64,000 bases of DNA, from positions 7,417,076-7,481,075 of the forward strand of contig NC_061078.1 of assembly GCF_021917145.1 (NCBI RefSeq), in the 5' to 3' direction. Under the pieces are notes generated by a model. That model was not told the DNA's origin and did not search any database. It worked only from the letters and a program-made list of their open reading frames with translations. Shown in pieces: positions 48,247-64,000 of the stretch (position 1 is the stretch's first letter; each line of letters begins with the position of its first letter). This stretch comes from Hypomesus transpacificus (lineage: Eukaryota > Chordata > Actinopteri > Osmeriformes > Osmeridae). The position numbers were made by a program, and so were the translations under genes.

Positions 48247-50317
48247 AAGGCAGGTGACCCAATCGATATTAGCCTACAAAGCCCAGCTCACATCTACAGG
48301 TAAGATGCTTGCTGTATTTATCCATGGAGAGATGTAGGCTACTGTTTGTTGCGACCAAATATGCGTGATTTTTCATTCCTAGAGCATCTTCGAGTTCAAC
48401 CATCCCGGTTATCCAACAAGCCAGCCAGGGTATGAAACCAGCCAGGATAAACAGCCAGTGATACCTGATGGATTTTCCCCTCATCACCACACACTTTTCA
48501 GATTATATATTCCATAGCTAGGAATATAACACGAAATGGTCTTTGTATGACAATTGAGCCTGGAGTATATCTGGAATATTTATGTTTACGTGGTTGTTGT
48601 ATGATGATGCTAAATTCTGGACATCCATTACTCCTATACTGGGAGTTGTCTGTTCAATAACAATATAGGGATTCTCCCTCTCTCTCTCTCTACTATCTTT
48701 TTCTCTGTCTACTATCTCTATCTTTTTCTGTCATTGTCTTCCTCTCTCTCTCTGTTATTCGCTCCCTCTCTATGTTTTATTCTTTCTCTTTCTGTCTTTC
48801 TTTCTTTCTCTCTCTGTCACCCACCCCCACGCGACATAATCTCCCTTGCTATTGCTCTCTCTCTGCTTCTCTTTGTGCCACTTTACCTCTATTCGTCTTA
48901 TATTGCTCATCTCTCTCTACCTCCCTCCCTTTATCTCCCTTTGTCTCAGTGTCTCTCTTCTGGGCCAGAAGGAGAGCCTTATGTCGACTGTCTGTGTGTA
49001 TTGTTTCTGTCCTCAGCCACCAGCCAGCCTGTCGAGGCAGATCCAGCAGGCCACTAGTTCTGCTCTGTGTGCCTTGCTGGTCCGACTTCTGAAACAGCTA
49101 TGCAGAAACACAGCTTGATTAGTGACAATAGAGTATTCATGTCATTTCTTGTCAGTCATTATATGCAAGTCCACTTGTCTTCTCTCCATTCCTTTACCCT
49201 CCTCTCATAAGCGATCATACTGAAGTTTATTCTCTTGGCCTCAGGAGGAACTTCAGAGGGGACTCCATATGCCCCTAGGTAGTTTGTGTTGTTTATGGTC
49301 CTCAGTTACGTAAAGCGCTGCTGAGTGTGTTTTTGGAGGAAGAGGGAATGATGTCTCTAGCTCCACTTTAGTGGCTTGTTCACCATAAGTGACTTGTTTT
49401 TACCAAAACACTTGTTTATCAGATTGAGTTTAATCATTAAATGATATTGTCCTGTTGCATTGTAGAGACAACATCTTGAAACCTTGGTGACAATGTTTTT
49501 AACTGTATTCATGTCTGATCCTGGGGACAACATCCAAGAAACATACAACTAGATCCATGTTCCAGTGGACCGGTTCTAGAACTGCTCTCTGTGTAATAGC
49601 AACATGAAAGAGGATGGCATGGCATCAACTGCTCTGTATGGCTGTTTTGTTTGATCATAAGGCAGCATTTCCGTTTGATCAGGCTGAGGCTGAGCAGAAG
49701 TTGATAGCAGGGGAGAGGTTGGCGTTGGCAGGGAGCAGTGTCTCCTCAGTCCCGCTGAAGATCCTGTTAATGTGCAGGAACACCAAGCCTGTCGCTGAGC
49801 AAGGGCTGCTGGGAGCGTATTTATAGATCCACGCTGGATGACACTTTACTCCCCAGGAATTAATCAAGGAATTAGCAGCTGGTGAAGGAAAGGGAAGGAG
49901 GACAGGAGAAAGATGCTGCTCTGTGCCAGTGATTAGCTAACAGACTCCCACGATGTGAGTCACATGCCTCTTCTTACTCTCCTCTGTCCTCATCACATTA
50001 TGTTCCTCTCTTTTCCTTTCCTTTCCTTTCCTTCCTTCTCATCTAGTTTCCTCCTTCCTTCTGACAGTGGGACTGTGTGTCCCTCAGAGGTTTGTGCAGG
50101 GGTCATGGGGTAAAAGAGACCCTGGGTGGTGTGTAACTAGGATATTGAACATGATAAAGATTGGTCCTCATACACATAGCTTTCAGCTGTATATTACAGC
50201 CTGTCTGACAATCATCAACACTCACTGTACCTGTATACTGGATATTTGTGAGATGTTTGTTTTAAGTGTTGGGGTCACCCTACACCTGAAGACTTGTTGT
50301 CTTGCAGTATGACTGAA

Positions 50318-50600
50318 AGGCGTGGCCCAGAGAGAGGGGTGTGTTCTCTGGGAGGAGAGAAGGGCGTGGCCCAGAGAGAGGGGTGTGTTCTCTGGGAGGA
50401 GAGAAGGGTGTGGCCCAGAGAGAGGGGTGTGTTCACTGGGAGGAGAGAAGGGTGTGGCCCAGAGAGAGGGGTGTGTTCACTGGGAGGAGAGAAGGGTGTG
50501 GCCCAGAGAGAGGGGTGTGTTCACTGGGAGGAGAGAAGGGTGTGGCCCAGAGAGAGGGGTGTGTTCACTGGGAGGAGAGAAGGGTGTGGCCCAGGAAAAG
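50318..50600. repeat. 44-bp minisatellite, about 6.4 copies, open in three frames
   Basis: Unit contains GTGTGGCCCAGAGAGAGGGG and TGTGTTCACTGGGAGGAGAG. As 44 is not a multiple of 3, the same repeated peptide appears in all three + frames without stops. Probably non-coding. Confidence 0.92.
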
Positions 50601-51063
50601 TGGTGTTTTCTCTGAGGGGAAAGTGTGACAACAGGGCATGAGGTTGCACCCTCGCTGAATGTGCTGAAACCAGACTGCTGAGGCGTTTGTTTGAGTCTAT
50701 GTGTGTGTATGTGTGCGTAAGTCTGTGTATTTGTCTGTGTGCGGTGTGTTTGAATGTGAGTATGTGTGAATGAGTGTATTTTCTGTGCGGTATGTGTGTG
50801 TGTGATGCTGTTCTGCTGAGGTGTTCAGTTATGTGTGAGGGTCAAGGACTCCTAAAAATGACATAAATCTCTGGAGGAGTCAAACACATACACACACATA
50901 GTCAGGAGGAAGAGAGATAGGAAGAGGGTGGATGATGAACGGGTGGAAGAGGGCGGAGGAGAAGATGCTAGGAGAGAGGTCCTACTGTCTGTCAGTAATG
51001 TTTCACTCATCTGACGTTTCTCTTTCAGAAAGCCTCCCACTGAAATCACTAGCTCTTTGTCTA

Positions 51064-51101
<38 letters not shown>

Positions 51102-51670
51102 TGTGTAGCTGACACAGTCCTATCAGTAGCAGCTGAGGATGATGAACATTAAGCTTCATTCAGCGTCCTTATGAAGGGATGGTCAGAATGTCCCATAGAA
51201 CATTCTTCTGGCTGTCCTGGAACCTGCCTTTCTGTTGTCTCCGCTACCGTGGTGACGAGACTGCAGCTCCTGTATCCCAATGATAGTGACCATATAGCAG
51301 GTGCTTAATGAAGACAGGATGACTTTCAGCATGTTACTGCCCCAGACCTAACCCTGGCTGTCAACTGAGATTTAGATCTCATCATACACACTTATGTACA
51401 CACACACGCAGACAAACACACGCACATAAACATACAGACAATATTCACAGACACACGCTAACACATACAGGCACACACACATGCAAACACAGGCAGACAC
51501 ACATAGACACATACAGCCAACGAACACAAAATATCTAACACAACTGTACTATCATGAAGGATATAGTACATCTGCATGTACGTGTGTAGAACCAGCAGTT
51601 GTTTGAGTGTTTAGAGATTCCAGCTTCCCATCTACTGTTCTAACAAGCAGCATGTTCTCATAACCAGCCT

Positions 51671-51762
51671 TCTATCTCTCTCTCTTTCTCTCTTTCTCTC
51701 TTTCTCTCTCTCTCGCTTTCTCTCTCTCTCTTTCTCTCTTTCTCTTTCTCTTTCTCTCTCTC

Positions 51763-51853
<91 letters not shown>

Positions 51854-51867
51854 TTCTCTCTCTCTCT
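51671..51867. repeat. (CT)n microsatellite
   Basis: About 200 bp of CT with TTTCTC and CGCTTTC interruptions, followed shortly by TG repeats (51918-52010). Confidence 0.95.
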
Positions 51868-51936
51868 GGGGAGGCTGAGTCAGTCGGCAGAGCTGGTATC
51901 TCCTCTCCTCAGATTCTTTGTGTGTGTGTGTGTGTT

Positions 51937-51993
<57 letters not shown>

Positions 51994-52646
51994 GTTTATG
52001 TGTGTGTGTGGGCTGTTGTTCAGATCAAACAACGCCTCGTCAGGTTCTGTCTGGTCTAGTGTTACTGGCAGATTATGAGACTGTTCGTTTGAAAGAGAGA
52101 CAGACAGACAGACAGACCAAAGTAAGAAAGACAGAGAGACCGAGAGGGAGAGAAATACAAAGTCAAAAAGAAAGTCAGAAATGGAGATAGATACTTTACT
52201 GTGATCCGGTGATCCAGTGCTCCGTCTTAGTGTAGTGCACCCCGCCTCCCTTTTTCGATGGCAGCAGTGGTATTGAATCTGAATCACTTTTGATGTCAGA
52301 CAGTGTTCAGTACTCCACCAAGCCACACAGAACGGCCCCCTTTCAATATTTTCTCAAACTGTTCTCTTTCCTTTTCTCATCTTTTTCTCTTTTCCCACTT
52401 TTCGGGGTCTGTTTCTGTGTTTCAGGTCATCTCACCTGGACCCCAACCCTGCAGAAACCACCATAACCCTAGAGAACCCCAAAGAACTAGATTGGTATTA
52501 CTGGGTTGCCATTGTGTGTGCCTATTTGTGTGTGACGCGGAGGAACCTGTTGGTTAGACTGGGCAACCTTTGGGCCTTTGGGAGTCAACAAAACAAACAT
52601 GCTCTCAGTAGGCACGCGCCATCTTCTTCTCTTGCACGGAAGAAAC

Positions 52647-53395
52647 AAGGGAGGGAGGGGGGAGGAGGGGGAAGTGAAGAGAGGAGGGGAGGCAAGAAGG
52701 AGGGAGGCACGTGAGGAGGAGACAGAGGTGGAAGGAGTGGTGGTTAAATGAGTGAGAGGAGAGAGAGGGAGGGAGAGGAGAGGTGAACAAAGGAAAGGGA
52801 GGTTGGATGGGTAAGAGGGAGCTTAGAGAGGGATTCTCATCTTGCATCCAGACACATCCTCTCGGTAGATGTTGAAATTGGCATTTATTTGAGGAGTCTC
52901 TCTTGAGAGAACTGTCCTCTCCTCTCCTGATAGGACGAGAAGATGGGACTTATGCTATCCTAACAGAAGAGGAGGAGGAAGGAAGAGGAGGGAGGAGGAG
53001 GGAGGAGGACCAAGGTGTCGGGGGACATGTCTTTGAAGTTGTGTAGGGTGGAGGAAGAGTAGCAAAAACAACAGCAGAGCTGTAAACCTCTCTAGAGCCG
53101 CTGCTGCTCATCTCTTATTTACACTGCTGGTGGAGAGGGGCAGGAGAGGGAGGAACGTGAGAGAACAGGGAGAGAGAAGAAGGACAGAGAAGGGGAATAG
53201 AGAGGAGGAAACAGAGGAGGTAGTGTGTCGAGAGAGGAGGAGGAGAGAGGAAGGAGATAATGGAGGGAGAAAGGAGAGGTGGGAGGAGAGAGGAAGAGAG
53301 AGGAGAGGGAGGTGGGGGAAGAAAGATGGAGGAGACTGGGAGAAAAGGAGACAGAAGGAGAAGAGGAGGCGCAGAGTGTATTTAGTGTTACTAGA
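52647..53395. repeat. Two long polypurine tracts
   Basis: 52647-52830 and 53132-53395 are almost pure GGAGGA/GAGAGG on the + strand, with few pyrimidines. Such sequence can form triplex (H-DNA) structures. No coding sense. Confidence 0.85.
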
Positions 53396-54985
53396 GAGAC
53401 TACTATCCTGTCACTCAACAGACTCACTCACACTCACCTGGTGGGAGTTGTAGGAAAGATACTTGATAATGGTGGATGTTGGGAATTGTTGTCTAGCTGG
53501 TTGAGACTGATGGCTGTTGGAAGTTGTAGTCTAGCTAGTTCATACTGGTGGGAGTTGTAGTCTAGGTAGTTGATACTGATGGCTGCTGGGTGGTTGAAGG
53601 ACAGATTAGCACCCCAGAGGCAGCTCCGCTCTGTGATGTTAGGGTTAGGGTGATGTAAGGGGATTGGATCTGAGCTGTGTAATCCTGTATCCATCATAGG
53701 ATCACTGACCAACACACTACCATAAAAGCAAGGCTGGTCCCAACCTCACACACATACACACATGGCTAGGGACACGTATCTGTGTTACATGATCAGTTTT
53801 TATTTCACTTGAAGGGACAAAGAAACGCTCACACATGACTTGATGTTGACCTCCTTCTCTGTCTGCTGTGATGGAGGAGCGTCCCTCAAGATTCCCACAC
53901 AGGAAGGAGCAGAAGAAAACCACAAGCCCAAAATAGCTGTGATTCATACATTATTACATACTGGGACTGAGGCTGGGGCTGGGGCTGAGGCTGAGGCGTA
54001 GGCCTAAAGCTGAGGCTGGGGGTTCTCTTCCTCTCCCGACACACTAGGCTTCACTAGAAGCAAGATTTCCAACCGCTTTATCATCCCAGTTCAGTGATGC
54101 CCCTAGGAGAGACTGTTGAAGTGACTTAAAGGACACATTAGAGAAACCTCATCACACATCAGAACATCAGAGAAGCCTCATTATCCTTCTGGAACATTAA
54201 TAAACTATGATATCACCATATTCTAGAACATTAGAACGCGTCATCACATGCTGCAACCTCAGTAAACTCCCATCACTTTCTAGAACTGTAAAGAAGCCTC
54301 AGGGTTTAGGCTGACACTGCTGCCTGATACATCACGGCCAATCCCCGACCATGGAGGTATCAACCAGCCAATCACTTACTACGGACGTATTAGCCACTAA
54401 TCACCAACCATGGTGAACAAGCCAATCACACATCATTGCTTTCTGATAAGCGGTTTTATAATGACAGCAGGGTATTGTGGGAAGGTGATGCTGCCCTCTC
54501 CACTTTAGAGGTGGCGGGTGGCAGGGGTAGGGTGGGGATGGATAGGAGGCAGGAGGGTGGACGGAGAGCTGCAATTTCAGTGTTCTCTTTCTGTGAGTTC
54601 TGAGCCTAAGCCATGATTACTGGAACTGTGCCAGCGTCTACGTCATGTTATTGAGTGCATTTTGGGTTTGGGCTGATTCTGAAAGCCTCCAAAAGGGTGA
54701 CATCTGGCAGGACAGTGTGTGTGTGCCTGCGTGTCTGTGTGTGTGGTTTTTATCAGACCTGTGAAAAAACGTGTGTGTGTGTGCAATGCGTGTGTGCGTG
54801 TCAGCCTCCATGCGTGTTTGTGATTGTGCCCTCTGGGAAGCAGACCTCTATTCAGAGAGTCATTTCCTGAGGCAGCAGAGAGAAGCAGCAGGTGACCAGA
54901 AACCTCCCTCTAGCGTCACTCTGGTCTCCATGGGAACTCCCTGCCGCCGCTGTGCCTCTGGACCTGCTTCCAGCTGAGGAGTTTA

Positions 54986-55127
54986 ACAGCCCTGAAACGT
55001 GTCCGAAACAGCTCTGAAACAGCCCTGAAACAGCCCTGAAACAGCCCTGAAACAGCCCTGAAACGTGTCCGAAACAGCCCTGAAACAGCCCTGAAACAGC
55101 CCTGAAACAGCCCTGAAACAGCCCTGG
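54986..55127. repeat. 11-bp minisatellite (AGCCCTGAAAC)
   Basis: About 13 copies; GTGTCCGAAAC variants interrupt the array twice at a regular spacing, so there is a higher-order unit of about 66 bp. Confidence 0.92.
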
Positions 55128-55163
55128 GATCTGGGACCACAAGCATAGGGCTGGGGGGCAGCC

Positions 55164-55268
55164 CAGCTAGGGCAGACCCTCATACAGGAGAGCCAGCTAG
55201 GGCAGACCCTCATACAGGAGAGCCAGCTAGGGAAGACCCTCATACAGGAGAGCCAGCTAGGGCAGACC
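55164..55268. repeat. 30-bp minisatellite, 3.5 copies
   Basis: Unit CCAGCTAGGGCAGACCCTCA followed by TACAGGAGAG; begins only about 35 bp after the 11-bp array. Confidence 0.93.
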
Positions 55269-55840
55269 CACCCAGTTTACTGTCTCACTAGTCTGGCTCC
55301 TGAGACTCGATTGATTCCAGCCGACTGTGCTCAAGTACTTTAATTCACTCTTTAATGACTAAGACATGCTTCATAAAGCAAGTCATTATGATGGGTTGTA
55401 AGGCATCGGCCAGCTAGGTTCAACAGGAGTGTGTGTGTGCGCGCGTGTGTGTCTGCACCTCTCCTCTGGGCTCGTCTGACCATTTTAGAGGGCATTATTC
55501 ATGCGACCACACCACTCTCTGATTCAGCTGTGCTCCAGCTGTGTCACCACGGCACACACACACACACACACACACCACTAATGACATTGATTGCGGGGGA
55601 GATGGAATCAATAACAGCTCAAGGTTTTTGTCATTGTGTGTGCAGCGTTGCCGTGTGTGGTGCTGTCTGCCTCTGCTCCGTGTCTTCAGGTGATGATTAG
55701 AACATTTCAAGCTACAGCCTGGGAATAAAGACAGATCTTTCTCCTCTTCTCTCCTCTCCCCACTTCTCCTAAGCGTGAACAATGGCCTCCAGTATGCGGG
55801 CAAAGGCATTAGTATTCTCTAGGCCTCTGAGGCAGAGAGT

Positions 55841-55848
<8 letters not shown>

Positions 55849-55918
<70 letters not shown>

Positions 55919-55930
55919 AAGAGAGAGAAA
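55849..55930. repeat. (GA)n microsatellite
   Basis: About 40 GA units with AAAGAGAG interruptions at the right end. Confidence 0.95.
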
Positions 55931-58447
55931 ATGAGAGATGGAGGCGCTACTCTGCAATGCTCTGTCCCGTTTCTAATCTACCCTGTCCTGTTCTGTCTTG
56001 TTCAGCTCTTTTCAAATGCTGTTTTCCAAGAGAGCTCGAGAGAAACAGGGAGCAAATGCAACATGAGCCTGGTGTTGCACAGGAAGGAAGAGATTAAGAC
56101 GTCCTGTTGGGATGCAGGCGAGGGGGATTTCAAATCAAACCAGTGTTAGCTGATAATTGCCCCCCATTTGCATCAATTAGCTATGTTGCGTTAAATACCC
56201 AGATACAAACGGGCTGTTGACACTGTCGTGAAATGTTATCTTGATTTTGTGGTTTAACAGTTGTCCAATTGTGTAATATCCACGAGGAGGTTCTCTAGGC
56301 ACATGTACGTCGTTGTAGACCTTCTTGGACAACTGGCAGACACCTCACCCATGTTATGAGCTTTCTTACAGTACATGCAGGCAGTTCTAACCTTACAGGC
56401 TCTCATGGCTGATGTGAGCATGCAAGTGGCTCCCCGACACAGGCAGATGGTAGAGACGTGGACACACCGGACACTGACTGATTTCTGTCAACACACAAAC
56501 ACCGGCATGCTAGTCTGGTGTCAGCCAATAAAGATGATTCTGTGTGTTTTATTATGATTTTGTAGAATCATTAAGCTGGTGGGACAACTTTTATGCTGGG
56601 ATGTGTGTGTATGCCAGTTGGTGTGTGTGAGCTGGTGTGTGTTTGTGCTAGTGTGTATTTGCTAGTTGTTGTGTATGTACTGGTGTGTGTGTGTGTGTGT
56701 GTGTGTTGTGGCAGGTCCATTCTCATTCACATGGTAATGTATTCAGATTCAATAAAACCTGTCAAGTGTGTGAAATGTGCAGCCTGTCCCAAACAAAGCT
56801 GACATCTGGGGACATTGAGGACATTCTGGTTCGGAAACATGTTGATTTACACGTCAACTTTATACTTGCAAAAATGCTGTACACGTATGTTACACATATG
56901 TAAATATACAGTCACACACCATGTGAGTGGTAATGCATTGCCATAGTAACTCTGTGGAATAATCAGCCTTAATCCAGACATGGAGGGAGAGATGGACTCA
57001 AAAAAAAAACAGAGGAGGTGAAAGGTCACTGGTCCCCCAGGAGAGGCTGTTACCCTTAGTTACCATTCTCTCACAGGGATAGGGGGAGGGAAGGGTGTGG
57101 CCCGGTTGTGGTGAGTGGAGGATGAAGGGGAGGAGGAGGGACAACATGGAGAACAATGCAAGACGGGGAAGATAAAGGAGAGAAAAGGGCCAGTGGGGGG
57201 GGGTGGGGGCAAATAGCCTGTGGAAGGCTGTCCATTGTGGTTGTTAAATTCACTATTGTACCTTTAGCCTGTGGGTTGAAGAAGACAGCCTTTGTTCATA
57301 ACGTGTAGGTTGGTGTGTGTATGTGAGCTAGCGTCCTCCAAGTCTAGCTGCAGTCTTGTTGTCCTCCAGCCATAGCCCCACCCCGCAATCACACACTGAA
57401 AGAGGGATGTACGGGAGAGTGTTCGTGTGTAGGGGGAGAGCCTTTTTGTGCAGGCCCGTGCAAGGGTAATTAGCCATTGTAATCACTGTGATGGAAAGCG
57501 TAATTATGGAGAGAGAAGGAGAGAAAGAGAGATGGTGCTGTGAAAGCAACAACAAACTCCTCAGAGAGCTGTTGTCATGCGTAACTGCTGGCGATGGCCC
57601 TGAGCAATGCTCGGTGAATGGACGAATGAGAGAAAGTAAAAGAGAGAAAAGTAGGATGGATGGATGGATGGATGGGAGAAAGATATTATGGGAAAGAGAG
57701 GATGGGTGGATGGATGGAGAAGGCTCAGGGGAATGGGTCAATGTGAAACACTGCTAAAACTGCTGCATTGACACCTAATGTAATATGTCCTGACAATATG
57801 CTTCAACTGTGTGTGTCCTCTATAATAGAATTCCTCACGATTTGTGCTATCTTTCTGTGGCCTGATAACTTTTTAATGAGATTGCTGAACTGTTTCAGAG
57901 ACCTGTATGAAGAAGCACCCGAAATAATCTTATTATATTCCCCCTCCCTATATCCCTCTTTCTCCTGACTTTGGGTCCCCCTCTACTGACCTACCTGCTA
58001 GAATGGTACAATAGAACAAGAGAAATAGACAGGACAGAGCTCCCAGGTGTATGGTTGTCTCTCTAGTACCAGAGGGTCAATTGCTTGACTCATCTGCCAA
58101 CTTCCCTCCATCACCCCCCCCCCCCACTCTCTCAAGATGCTTCTCATTTTTTCTGGCACAGTGTCAGGCTTTTGTCCAACCCAGTGGGGATGTATTGAGT
58201 GAGGTGTTGCATTGTGGGACTCGTAGTATTGCCTAGTAAGCAGTGCCGCTGCTCTGGGTGTGTAAGTAAATGAGAAGCTGTCCAACTCAATAGTGGTAAT
58301 GGATCGGCCTGTCAGAGGGAAAGGAAGAGATGCAGACGGAGTCAGTGTGTGTGTACGTGTGTGTGTGCAGCCTTGCTATTAATGACTGTTTCTTTGTGTT
58401 TGTCAGGACTGTGACTGTAGCCATGCATGGCCTGTAAGCAGCATATC

Positions 58448-64000
<5,553 letters not shown>

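Larger units (their letters stand above)
44542..58406. other. Long gene-free stretch, probably intergenic plus apba2 5' introns
   Basis: No coding exon could be supported in about 14 kb. It is dominated by microsatellites, minisatellites and purine-rich DNA listed separately. 45440-46420 is unique-looking AT-rich sequence that may be old transposon DNA. Confidence 0.5.

Noticed and set aside
48269..48490. 73-codon minus-strand open frame with a hydrophobic N-terminus
   Set aside because: No family resemblance, no splice context and no neighbours; open by chance.
58427..58447. Upstream in-frame ATG of apba2 (MACKQHI)
   Set aside because: Possible, but the conserved MAHRK start is 21 nt downstream; an out-of-frame ATG at 58423 also precedes it.

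Overview
This window is vertebrate nuclear DNA, almost certainly from a ray-finned (teleost) fish; the species is not identifiable by eye. Genes are multi-exon with short GT-AG introns. The intergenic DNA is full of CA, GA and TCTG microsatellites and of fish-type repeats: hAT-like non-autonomous elements with 8-bp target duplications, a tRNA-type SINE and an L1/Tx1-like LINE remnant. I joined exons by hand, and every internal model closes in frame with consistent splice phases.

Layout. 1-356: last exon(s) of an unrecognised + strand gene. 1.9-19.7 kb: three tandem + strand adhesion GPCR genes of the ADGRG (group VIII) type, of about 666, 649 and 572 aa. 20.3-22.5 kb: slc7a6os (+). 24.9-28.6 kb: slc7a6 (-), tail-to-tail with slc7a6os, with an untranslated first exon near 30.9 kb. 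32.3-37.7 kb: a fourth adhesion GPCR, adgrg1/GPR56 (-). 37.7-58.4 kb: about 20 kb with no recognisable gene and many repeats. 58.4-64 kb: 5' half of apba2 (Mint2/X11-beta, +), running off the right edge.

The ADGRG cluster and the SLC7A6/SLC7A6OS pair match gene content on human chromosome 16q. The four receptors share exon architecture (signal peptide, variable N-terminus, GAIN/GPS, seven TM segments) but differ in their GPS motifs. slc7a6 encodes the light chain of a y+L amino-acid exchanger, slc7a6os an RNA polymerase II import/assembly factor, and apba2 a neuronal PTB/PDZ adaptor.

Points most worth checking: GPS motif erosion in two of the tandem receptors; an 86-nt identical coding tract between the first and third receptors (gene conversion candidate); a local exon duplication in receptor 1; nested hAT elements in receptor 3 with both target duplications intact; a perfect CLEAR/TFEB-type palindrome at the slc7a6 promoter; an in-frame acidic minisatellite plus an apparent 1-bp frameshift in apba2; and a perfect 36-bp palindrome beside a 34-bp inverted repeat in an adgrg1 intron. 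I did not find a novel multi-gene system; the novelty is in how these known families have changed.
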